DNA from: Dechloromonas sp.
Lineage (GTDB): Bacteria > Pseudomonadota > Gammaproteobacteria > Burkholderiales > Rhodocyclaceae
Assembly: GCA_013693915.1 (NCBI GenBank)
Contig: CP059264.1
Span: forward strand, 1,702,689 to 1,708,224
Direction: 5' to 3'
DNA length: 5,536 nt
Part shown: in pieces, positions 1 through 5,536 of the stretch
How the letters are laid out: each line of letters starts with the position of its first letter
How positions within the stretch are numbered: the stretch's first letter is position 1
Made by a program: the position numbers and the translations under genes
The notes under the pieces: generated by a model
The model's input: the letters and a program-made list of their open reading frames with translations, nothing else
Database searches by the model: none
What the model was told of the DNA's origin: nothing

Positions 1-369
1 GGCGGCGTGGATTTCCGGATGCGCGCTGTCGCAGTCGAGCGCTGTTGCGGTCTGGGCGAGCGCAGCCCACAGCGGGCGCGCCCAGCGGCTGGCTTGCGTG
101 GCGCCGAAGACTTGCCCGGCGAGCGGCAGCAGGGTTTGGACGAGTTGCTGGTATCGCGTTGGCAGGCTGTCGGGGTGGAGGTCACGCCTGAAATCGCTCA
201 GTTGTTCAAGAAGCCGGCGGTGGCCGGGCAGGTCACGGTGCTTGGGAAATTCATCGTGCAGGGCGGCAACCGCCTGGATCACGGCGTCGGTGTCATGGGC
301 GGAGAAGGCAGTCAACATGGCGTTGTTGAGGATTACGTCGGGCCAGTCCGGGAAGAGATCGAGTTGCAT
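1..369 (-). CDS. Unrecognised protein downstream of the SMC ATPase, N-terminal 123 residues (partial)
   Basis: The reading frame opens with ATG at 369 and stays open to the left edge, so the C-terminus is missing. It begins 14 bases after the SMC stop codon, with a weak AGGG-type ribosome site in that gap (CCAGGGCGAAACCG), so it is very probably the fourth gene of the same operon. I do not recognise the family. The visible part looks soluble and mostly helical: residues 12-60 alternate hydrophobic and polar positions in a way that could be TPR-like helical repeats, followed by an amphipathic helical stretch at about 70-110 containing RWARPLWAAL. There is no signal peptide or membrane segment. 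Residues 2-6 read QLDLF, the consensus bacterial sliding-clamp-binding pentapeptide. A Wadjet operon would have the Toprim-type nuclease JetD at this position, but this N-terminus does not resemble JetD as I remember it. The gene call is fairly secure; its function is unknown. Confidence 0.72.
   Translation of the reverse strand, partial: MQLDLFPDWPDVILNNAMLTAFSAHDTDAVIQAVAALHDEFPKHRDLPGHRRLLEQLSDFRRDLHPDSLPTRYQQLVQTLLPLAGQVFGATQASRWARPLWAALAQTATALDCDSAHPEIHAA
352..366 (-). other. QLDLF clamp-binding-like motif at the N-terminus of the fourth protein
   Basis: These codons (CAA CTC GAT CTC TTC) encode residues 2-6, QLDLF, directly after the initiator Met. The consensus for peptides that dock in the hydrophobic pocket of the beta sliding clamp (DnaN) is QL[S/D]LF, and Hda carries such a motif close to its N-terminus. 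The match is seen directly; that it binds the clamp is inference. Confidence 0.45.
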
Positions 370-383
370 CGGTTTCGCCCTGG

Positions 384-3152
384 CTATCGCGTGTCGCGCA
401 CCAGCACGCCGACACGCGGCGCCCAGGGTTCGCCCGGCTTCTTCTTGAAGGTGACCAGGGTCAGCAGCGACGGGTCGTGCACATTGACATTGTGGGTGAC
501 CGGCGTCGTCAGCAGGTATTGCGCCTGCGTGGCCTTGAGGAAGCCGGCGACGCGGTCGATGTTGACGATGTCGAGGTGGGCGAAAGGCTCGTCGATGAAG
601 ACGAAGCCGCCGGGGTGGGATTCTTCCATCATCAAGGCAATGAGCAGGATCAGCGACTTCATGACCTGCTGGCCGCCCGAGGCATCGCCGTCATTCAGGC
701 CCATGAAGCCCTTTTCGTCGAAATCGAACTTGACCGCCAGCGCTGCCTGCGTCAGCGCCAGGTCGTCGTCGGCCAGCAGCGGCAACTCGGCTTCGACCTT
801 GATGCTGGCCATTTCACCCAGGATGCGCAGGTTGCGGGCGTAGCGGCGAACGGTGGCGCGCAGGACATGGACGTATTGCTCGCGCGCCGCCGTGGTCTGC
901 GTTTCGGCCATCCGGTTGTCGCGCTCGCGCTCGGCCAGTTCCTCGCCTTGCCTGGCGGCATCGGCTTGCAGCTTGGCGCGGGTAACGAGGATGCCGGCGT
1001 CGGTGATCCAGGTTTTGTCGGCCAGATCGCGTTCGATCTTGCCAATTTCGCGGTCGATGGCGGCGAGGCTTTCCCATTCCCTGGCGATTTCGCCATTGGC
1101 CGTTTCGTCGAGCCAGTGAGCGGGCAGGCTGCGGCGAGCGCGGCGCAGGGCTTGCAGGCGTTTGGCCTGCTCCAGGCGGGCCGGCTTGTTGGCTTTTTCG
1201 GCCAGACGGTTGTCCACATCCCGCAATTGCGCGGCGATGTTTTCAACCGCGCGTTTTGCGTCGTGCAGGGTCTCGTCGGCGGTTTCGCGCTGCTTCCGGG
1301 TCTGGGTCAACGCTTCCCGAACCTGCTGGCGGCTCTGTTCCAGGTCGGCCTGCCGTGCTTCGGCGGCGGCAAACTCGCCGGCGCGGGCGGCCAGCGTTTG
1401 GGTGGCGCTTTCTCCGGCCAGTTGGGCGCGACAGGTGGCGATTGCCTGTTCGCATTCGGCGATGCGGGTCTCGTGGCCAGCGATGCGCGGGGCGAGTTCG
1501 GCCAGTTGGGCCTGCACGGCGGCCAGGCGGGCGGCGCCGAAGCGGGCGAACTCTGGTGCGGCATGGCGACCGCCGCGCCGTTCGCGCAGGTAGCCGCTTT
1601 GCGTGACCCAGTCCTGGGCGCGCGTATGCCGGGCGCCGGCACGGGCGTCTTCAACACGTTGCGTGCGGTCGAGCAGCTTGTCGATCCAGCCGGGAACCGG
1701 GCGGCGGAAACGAACGACCTCGGCGACGCTGCCCCGCGCCGCCAGCGTCGGCTCGCTGCGTTCTGGCACGATGAAATGGCGGTACTTGTGCTGTTCGCCC
1801 AGCGCAAAGGCGGCTTCGGCATCGCGCTCGCGATGCAGGATGACGAGATGGGCAAAAGGGGCGAGCAGGGCTTCGACGGCATTCTGCCAGCCGGTGTCGG
1901 TGATTTCGACCAGATCGACCAGCAGGTCGTGGGCGATGCCGGCGGCGTCCAGCGCGGCGCGGAAATTTCGGATATCAGCCGGTTCGGCGCGTTGTCCGCT
2001 GGCCAGGGCGGCGATGATGGCTTCCAGTTCTCCCTGCTGCTTTTTCCAGCCGGCGAGTTCCAGGCTCAGAGCGCTACGCAGTGTTTCCGCATCGCCCTGC
2101 TGGCGGACGATCGCTTCCGGGTTGCCGCCGGCTTCGCTAGCCAGGCGCAACAGGCGCTCGCGTTCGCCGAGCAGGCCCTCCAGCCTGCCGGCTTCGTGAT
2201 TGATCGGCGCCTGGGCGTCGATGGCGCGTTGCTCGGCGACACGCGCGGCGGTACGTTGGGTTTCGGCGCCGGCGAGATCGGCCTCCGCTTGCGGTCGACG
2301 TGCTTGCAAGGCCGATTTTTCAGCGAGCAAACCGCGCCATTCGCGGTGCATGCCGATGATTTGCGAACGGCCCTTGAGGATGGAATCACCGAGCAGGTGG
2401 TATTCCAGCCGCGGTCGGGTTTCGCTGAACAGGCGGGTGCGCTCGTCGTTAAGCCGGCACCAGGTCCGGTAATTGTCGACGTCGAGTTCCGTTTTCTGGA
2501 TCTTGACATGCAGGCGGTCGAGCTGGGCTTCCAGTTCGACCAGTTCGCGTCGCGTCGCTTCCTGGTGCTGGCGTGCCTCCTGGTAGCGGTCGAGGACTTC
2601 GCGGTCGCCGAAAACCTGAAAGACCAGATCGAGCAAGGACTTGGGCGAGAGTTCGCAGAGTTTGTCGGTCTGCCCCTGTTCGAGCGACAGCACCTGGCCG
2701 ATGGCCGGCGTCAGGCCGGCGCCGTGCAGCACCTGCTGGTATTCGCGCACGCCGAGTTGCGTGGCGTTGCCCTGCAGGGCTTCGATCGGCGTATCGCCCT
2801 CGGCGATCAGGTAATGCCGCGACCATTCGCCGCCTTTCTTCTCGATGCGACAGGCCAGCGTCACCGTGTCGCTGGAAAACGGCGGCCAGAACGGCCGTTT
2901 GCCCGAAGGCTGGCGGCGGTTGTCGACGACCCCGCGCAGCCAGCAGAAATCCTCGCCGTTGCGCCGCACGTAGCGCTTATAGTCGCGCTTTTTCGAGCAA
3001 TCGAGCGCCAGCAGCGTGCGCAGGGCGTCGAGCAGCGTGGTCTTGCCGGAGCCGTTGGGGCCGACGATGGTGACGATGGCGGCGTCGAGCGGCAGAATCA
3101 GACGCTGCCAGAAATCCCAATGGACGACTTCGAGTTTTTCCAGGCGGAACAT
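384..3152 (-). CDS. SMC-type ATPase of a condensin-like complex (MukB/MksB/JetC position), 922 aa
   Basis: This is the motor subunit expected to dimerise through a hinge, bind ATP between its heads and move or loop DNA in the nucleoid. Visible parts: an N-terminal head at about 1-185 with Walker A GPNGSGKTT (31-39) and a Q-loop LEQGQ (Q159); a first coiled coil at about 186-385; a globular hinge at about 390-535; a second coiled coil at about 536-775; and a C-terminal head with signature ASGGQ (824-828), Walker B FVFIDEP (850-856), D-loop HLD and a switch His887. All catalytic motifs look intact. There is no CxxC zinc hook, which argues against Rad50/SbcC. The length is far below MukB (about 1480) and nearer the shorter MksB class. 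The start at 3152 is chosen over an upstream in-frame ATG at 3218 because GGAG sits 7 bases before it, the protein then begins with a normal SMC strand (MFRLEKLEVV), and it makes a TGATG junction with the corrected upstream gene. Whether it is MksB, JetC or a separate clade is unresolved. Confidence 0.92.
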   Translation of the reverse strand: MFRLEKLEVVHWDFWQRLILPLDAAIVTIVGPNGSGKTTLLDALRTLLALDCSKKRDYKRYVRRNGEDFCWLRGVVDNRRQPSGKRPFWPPFSSDTVTLACRIEKKGGEWSRHYLIAEGDTPIEALQGNATQLGVREYQQVLHGAGLTPAIGQVLSLEQGQTDKLCELSPKSLLDLVFQVFGDREVLDRYQEARQHQEATRRELVELEAQLDRLHVKIQKTELDVDNYRTWCRLNDERTRLFSETRPRLEYHLLGDSILKGRSQIIGMHREWRGLLAEKSALQARRPQAEADLAGAETQRTAARVAEQRAIDAQAPINHEAGRLEGLLGERERLLRLASEAGGNPEAIVRQQGDAETLRSALSLELAGWKKQQGELEAIIAALASGQRAEPADIRNFRAALDAAGIAHDLLVDLVEITDTGWQNAVEALLAPFAHLVILHRERDAEAAFALGEQHKYRHFIVPERSEPTLAARGSVAEVVRFRRPVPGWIDKLLDRTQRVEDARAGARHTRAQDWVTQSGYLRERRGGRHAAPEFARFGAARLAAVQAQLAELAPRIAGHETRIAECEQAIATCRAQLAGESATQTLAARAGEFAAAEARQADLEQSRQQVREALTQTRKQRETADETLHDAKRAVENIAAQLRDVDNRLAEKANKPARLEQAKRLQALRRARRSLPAHWLDETANGEIAREWESLAAIDREIGKIERDLADKTWITDAGILVTRAKLQADAARQGEELAERERDNRMAETQTTAAREQYVHVLRATVRRYARNLRILGEMASIKVEAELPLLADDDLALTQAALAVKFDFDEKGFMGLNDGDASGGQQVMKSLILLIALMMEESHPGGFVFIDEPFAHLDIVNIDRVAGFLKATQAQYLLTTPVTHNVNVHDPSLLTLVTFKKKPGEPWAPRVGVLVRDTR

Positions 3153-3828
3153 CAGGCGTCTCCGGCGGCGGTCGAGGCCGTTTTTGCCTCTTTTTGCCGT
3201 TGACCGCGACCAGCACATCGGCCAGCGCGCCGTCGAGGATGCGCGGGGCGAGTTCGGCGTAATCGAAGGCGAGGTCGAGCAACGGCCCCTCGCGCAGCAC
3301 CTTGTTACGCCGCTCGATGAAGCCGAGGCGCGACAGCACGGGAAGCAGGAATTGCAGGCGGGCCTTGCCGCCGAGCAGCTTGCCGTAATCCTCGAACAGC
3401 ACGTTTTCCGGGATGCCGGGCGCGGCGTCGTCGCGCAGCGGGGCGGCCCGCGGATTGCCGAAAAGATCGGTCTGGCCTTCGTCGGTAGTGGCGTCGCGGG
3501 AGAGCTGGCGTTCGCGCTTGGGCAGGATGATGAGCGCCCAGAGCAGGATGAGCAGGGCGACGCCGTCGCGGTTCAGTCCGGTATTGCTGGACAGCCAGGC
3601 ATCGCCGCGCCCGAAAACGGCATTTTCGCTATCCGCTGCCAGGCCGACGGCGACATGTCCGGCAAAGGGGTTGTCGAGCAGACGCAGCCCGACGGCGACG
3701 AGACGATGCTCGATGTCCTGGCGGAAGCTCTCGTCGATCAGCAGGCGGCGCACTTCGGCGTCGCTCTTGGGCAGCCAGCGCTGGGCGAGCAGGCGGGCGA
3801 TGAACTCGGCGGACGAATTGGCGTTCAT
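2977..3828 (-). CDS. KITE/MukE-like subunit (MksE/JetB position), probably frameshifted near its 3' end
   Basis: As read, the frame gives 283 residues, but only about the first 213 look like a real protein. Its role would be to bind the kleisin and help close the SMC ring, as MukE, MksE and ScpB do. Residues 1-103 form a helical domain with a strongly hydrophobic helix (VALLILLWALIILP, 90-103). A polar, probably disordered linker follows at about 104-142 and contains QTDLF (119-123). A winged-helix-like domain follows at about 143-205 (YGKLL...LQFLLPVLSRLGFIERRNKVL). After residue 213 the frame turns into Arg/Pro/His-rich sequence overlapping the SMC Walker A region. Adding one A to the A-run at 3195-3191 (or to the one at 3185-3181) instead gives a 225-residue protein ending EAKTASTAAGDA (first run) with TGA at 3154-3152, sharing one base with the SMC start. 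The ATG overlaps the kleisin stop (ATGA). The family assignment rests mainly on gene order, size and fold pattern. Confidence 0.78.
   Translation of the reverse strand: MNANSSAEFIARLLAQRWLPKSDAEVRRLLIDESFRQDIEHRLVAVGLRLLDNPFAGHVAVGLAADSENAVFGRGDAWLSSNTGLNRDGVALLILLWALIILPKRERQLSRDATTDEGQTDLFGNPRAAPLRDDAAPGIPENVLFEDYGKLLGGKARLQFLLPVLSRLGFIERRNKVLREGPLLDLAFDYAELAPRILDGALADVLVAVNGKKRQKRPRPPPETPDVPPGKTRSRPLGFLAASDSAARRRHRHHRRPQRLRQDHAARRPAHAAGARLLEKARL
3160..3163 (-). promoter_or_regulatory. Ribosome binding site (GGAG) of the SMC gene
   Basis: GGAG lies 7 bases upstream of the ATG at 3152, inside the end of the preceding gene. It fixes the SMC start there rather than at the in-frame ATG at 3218, which would add 22 Arg/Lys-rich residues. 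It also fits translational coupling to the upstream KITE-like gene. Confidence 0.7.
3181..3195 (-). other. Paired A5 runs: probable frameshift or slippage site at the end of the KITE-like gene
   Basis: On the coding strand, GGCAAAAA occurs twice ten bases apart (A-runs 3195-3191 and 3185-3181). The zero frame through here runs on into SMC coding sequence. A shift equivalent to one extra A in either run reaches a TGA at 3154-3152 that overlaps the SMC ATG. A one-base sequencing or assembly error, a real mutation, transcriptional slippage or -1 ribosomal frameshifting (the first run contains A AAG) would all fit. Runs of five are short for slippage, so an error or mutation is the simplest reading. 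Confidence 0.6.
3460..3474 (-). other. QTDLF clamp-binding-like motif in the linker of the KITE-like protein
   Basis: These codons (CAG ACC GAT CTT TTC) encode residues 119-123, QTDLF, in a polar segment rich in Asp, Arg, Thr and Pro between two predicted folded domains. This is one residue away from the QL[S/D]LF sliding-clamp consensus. An exposed linker is where such a peptide could work, but the motif is short and may be coincidence. Confidence 0.3.
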
Positions 3829-5105
3829 GGCGTTTGCCGGGGCAGGATGGCCCCGCGACTGATGGCAGCGACTTCGTTGCGCTGCGGGGTGTCGAGCGTC
3901 TCGTCGTCGGCCCAGCGCAGGCTCAGCGGCAGGGTGCCGAAGGCCGCCAGTTCCGGGTCGCCCGCCGGGTCGCCTAGGAAGGGGAGCAGCGAGAAACGGT
4001 AGGCGGCGGCGCGATATCTGTCGCCGACGATGGCGTCGCTGACGGCCAGCCCATCATCACGCTCGGCGAGGCCGGCCAGCAGGCGGGTCAGGGCCGCCAG
4101 TTCCGGCGGCGGCTCGCGTGGGATTTCGCGGGTGTTTTCGGCGTCGACCGCAGCCGGCAGGGTCGACCGCCGGTGTTCCGGGCGCTGCCGTTCGAGCAGC
4201 TCGAATTCGGCGACATCGGCCATCACGTCCGCCAGGACGAAGGAAATTTCCGGCACCAGGTGCGTTGTCCCGGCGGCGAAATCGGCGAGCTGGTCGATGT
4301 CGCGCGTTTTCAGCCAGGCGGCGAGTTCGGAAGAGGTCAGCCCGCCTTGCGAGAGGTGGACTCGCTGGCGGGCGATGGCCGCGAGTTCGCGCTGGAAGAC
4401 GCCGGTCATGCGCATGATGCGGCTCTGCCGGGCGCCGATTTCCTGCGCCAGGCGCCAACTGGCGTCGTCGGGCAGGCCATCGGCGGTGAGTTCACGCATG
4501 ATTTCGGTGCCTTTTTCCATCCATTGCCAGACGGAAGCGAGTTTGCTTTGCGCCGCTTGCAGGCGGAACTCGGAACCGGAGGCAACGGCGCTGGAAAATT
4601 CGTCTTCCAGCTCGGCGAGGCGCGCCAGCAGATGTTGCAGGTTTTCCGGCGAAATGCGCCCGGTGGCGCCGCCGGCGGCGATCTGGGCGGTCAGGTAGCC
4701 CAGCTCGGCATCGTCCTCGGCGGCAAATTGCAGCAGCGTCGATAGCGCGGCCAGCACCATGCGGCCGGTAGGGGAAATCTGGTAGCTGCGTTTTTCGGTG
4801 TCCCAGACCAGCAGTTCGTGTTCGCGCAGGCGCTTCAATACGGTTTCTAGCTTGACCAGGTCGATGAAGCCGAAGTGCATTTCCAGCTCGCGGGGCGACC
4901 AGCTCGGATTGTCGGCTCGGGCGCCGATTTCGCGCAGCACGAGCAGGCGCACTATGACTTCGGCCTCGCCACCGCGAAAGACGGCGATGCAGGCGGCGAT
5001 CAGCCCGCGTGCGCCGAGCAGCGGATAGAGCGGCGCGATGTCGGCCGGTTCGACGCCGCGGGCGAAGAATTCGGCGAGGTCGAGCCGTTCGCCCGCGTTT
5101 GCCAT
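3825..5105 (-). CDS. Kleisin-like subunit of a condensin-like complex (MukF/MksF/JetA position), 426 aa
   Basis: In MukBEF-type complexes the kleisin bridges the two SMC heads and recruits the KITE subunit. Here residues about 70-118 form a winged-helix-like segment (ELEMHFGFIDLVKLETVLKRL, then a wing with ISPTGRMVL). It is followed by a long helical middle region at about 120-305, including short amphipathic or coiled stretches (LQHLLARLAELEDEF; QSRIMRMTGVFQRELAAIARQ). A low-complexity acidic/proline linker lies at about 306-335, and a small C-terminal domain at about 336-400 could be the SMC-contacting winged helix. This N-WHD, helical middle, linker, C-terminal domain order matches MukF-type kleisins, as does the first position in a kleisin-KITE-SMC operon. 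The start is ATG at 5105, directly after the prfB TAA, with CAGGG 7 bases upstream inside prfB. The stop overlaps the next start as ATGA. There is no signal peptide or membrane segment. The kleisin assignment rests on architecture and gene order; sequence similarity was not tested. Confidence 0.8.
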   Translation of the reverse strand: MANAGERLDLAEFFARGVEPADIAPLYPLLGARGLIAACIAVFRGGEAEVIVRLLVLREIGARADNPSWSPRELEMHFGFIDLVKLETVLKRLREHELLVWDTEKRSYQISPTGRMVLAALSTLLQFAAEDDAELGYLTAQIAAGGATGRISPENLQHLLARLAELEDEFSSAVASGSEFRLQAAQSKLASVWQWMEKGTEIMRELTADGLPDDASWRLAQEIGARQSRIMRMTGVFQRELAAIARQRVHLSQGGLTSSELAAWLKTRDIDQLADFAAGTTHLVPEISFVLADVMADVAEFELLERQRPEHRRSTLPAAVDAENTREIPREPPPELAALTRLLAGLAERDDGLAVSDAIVGDRYRAAAYRFSLLPFLGDPAGDPELAAFGTLPLSLRWADDETLDTPQRNEVAAISRGAILPRQTP

Positions 5106-5536
5106 TTACACGCCCTGTTTCAGGCTGGCCTCGATGAAGGGATCGAGATCACCGTCGAGCACGGCTTGCGTGTTGCCGGTTTCGTGGTTGGTGCGCAGAT
5201 CCTTGATGCGGCTCTGGTCGAGGACGTAGGAGCGGATCTGGTGGCCCCAGCCGATGTCGGACTTGGCGTCCTCCAGCTTCTGCTGCTCGCTCTGCTGCTT
5301 GCGCAGTTCGAGCTCGTAGAGGCGGGCGCGCAGCATTGCCCAGGCTTCGTCGCGGTTGCGGTGCTGCGAGCGGTCGTTCTGGCACTGGACGACGATGCCG
5401 CTCGGCATGTGGGTCAGGCGCACGGCGGAGTCGGTCTTGTTGATGTGCTGGCCGCCGGCTCCGGAGGCGCGGTAGGTGTCGGTGCGCACGTCGGCCGGAT
5501 TGATTTCGATCTCGATCGAATCGTCGACTTCGGGGT
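5106..5536 (-). CDS. prfB: Peptide chain release factor 2, C-terminal 142 codons (partial)
   Basis: Release factor 2 reads UGA and UAA stop codons and triggers peptidyl-tRNA hydrolysis in the ribosomal peptidyl-transferase centre. The fragment contains the diagnostic loop [12 protein letters not shown], with the catalytic GGQ encoded at 5456-5448. Further family blocks follow: [39 protein letters not shown], and the typical end [22 protein letters not shown]. The residue three before GAGGQ is Ala, the common state; as I recall, E. coli K-12 has Thr there. The N-terminal part, the stop-recognition loop and the usual autoregulatory frameshift site lie beyond the right edge. The gene ends in TAA. 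In many proteobacteria lysS follows prfB; here the condensin-like operon follows with no gap. Confidence 0.97.
   Translation of the reverse strand, partial: PEVDDSIEIEINPADVRTDTYRASGAGGQHINKTDSAVRLTHMPSGIVVQCQNDRSQHRNRDEAWAMLRARLYELELRKQQSEQQKLEDAKSDIGWGHQIRSYVLDQSRIKDLRTNHETGNTQAVLDGDLDPFIEASLKQGV
5113..5117 (-). promoter_or_regulatory. Ribosome binding site (CAGGG) of the kleisin-like gene, inside prfB
   Basis: CAGGG lies within the last codons of prfB, 7 bases before the kleisin ATG at 5105. With the junction reading TAAATG, ribosomes finishing release factor 2 could reinitiate on the kleisin, which supports co-transcription and coupling. Confidence 0.6.

Noticed and set aside
7..843. A 278-codon plus-strand frame across the fourth gene and the SMC 3' end
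   Set aside because: It crosses the junction of two supported minus-strand genes, its product is Arg/Ser-rich low complexity, and no ribosome site precedes it.
1430..1455. A cysteine pair in the SMC second arm (residues 567 and 574) as a Rad50-type zinc hook
   Set aside because: The spacing is C-x6-C rather than CxxC, it lies in the coiled coil after a globular hinge, and it is not at the arm apex.
477..3203. A 908-codon open frame on the plus strand opposite almost the whole SMC gene
   Set aside because: Its codons are exactly the reverse complements of the SMC codons, so its stops could only arise from sense TTA, CTA or TCA codons, which this GC-rich gene avoids. The SMC frame has complete, ordered ATPase motifs, while the antisense product shows no recognisable domain.
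3153..3218. An upstream in-frame start for the SMC gene at 3218
   Set aside because: It would add 22 residues rich in Arg and Lys that are an out-of-frame reading of the KITE-like gene, whereas the start at 3152 has GGAG at 7 bases and a normal SMC N-terminus.
3520..3561. A possible transmembrane helix in the KITE-like protein (residues 90-103)
   Set aside because: The hydrophobic run is only about 14 residues and is better explained as a buried core helix of a soluble domain, followed directly by a charged linker.
3016..4002. A 328-codon plus-strand open frame opposite the KITE-like gene
   Set aside because: It is also in codon register with the minus-strand gene, and is explained by the same codon bias. 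It has no domain, ribosome site or operon context.

Overview
This GC-rich window comes from a proteobacterium. A betaproteobacterium (Rhodocyclales-like) is my best guess, from the style of the release-factor-2 C-terminus and the near absence of AT-rich codons; no search was possible. Every gene I can support lies on the minus strand and is read from right to left. There is essentially no intergenic DNA: the largest gap between genes is 14 bases. I see no tRNA, rRNA, CRISPR array, insertion sequence, internal promoter or terminator.

Layout in order of transcription: (1) 5536-5106, the C-terminal 142 codons of peptide chain release factor 2 (prfB), including the GGQ loop; (2) 5105-3825, a 426-residue kleisin-like protein (MukF/MksF/JetA position) whose ATG directly follows the prfB TAA; (3) 3828-2977 as read, a small helix-rich protein in the MukE/MksE/JetB (KITE) position, which appears to carry a one-base frameshift near its 3' end and probably ended at 3152; (4) 3152-384, a 922-residue SMC-type ATPase with Walker A, Q-loop, a globular hinge between two coiled-coil arms, a signature motif and Walker B; (5) 369-1, the first 123 residues of an unrecognised protein that runs off the left edge.

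The order kleisin - KITE - SMC, with an ATGA overlap and (after frame correction) a TGATG overlap, indicates one translationally coupled operon for a condensin-like complex of the MukBEF/MksBEF/Wadjet (JetABC) type. Such complexes extrude DNA loops and act in chromosome organisation or plasmid defence. The fourth gene is where a Wadjet system would carry its nuclease JetD, but the visible N-terminus does not look like JetD to me.

The most interesting points are: a perfect QLDLF sequence, the consensus sliding-clamp-binding pentapeptide, at residues 2-6 of the unknown fourth protein; a related QTDLF in the predicted disordered linker of the KITE protein; the frameshift or slippage site at the KITE/SMC junction; and fusion of the whole operon to the essential prfB transcript.
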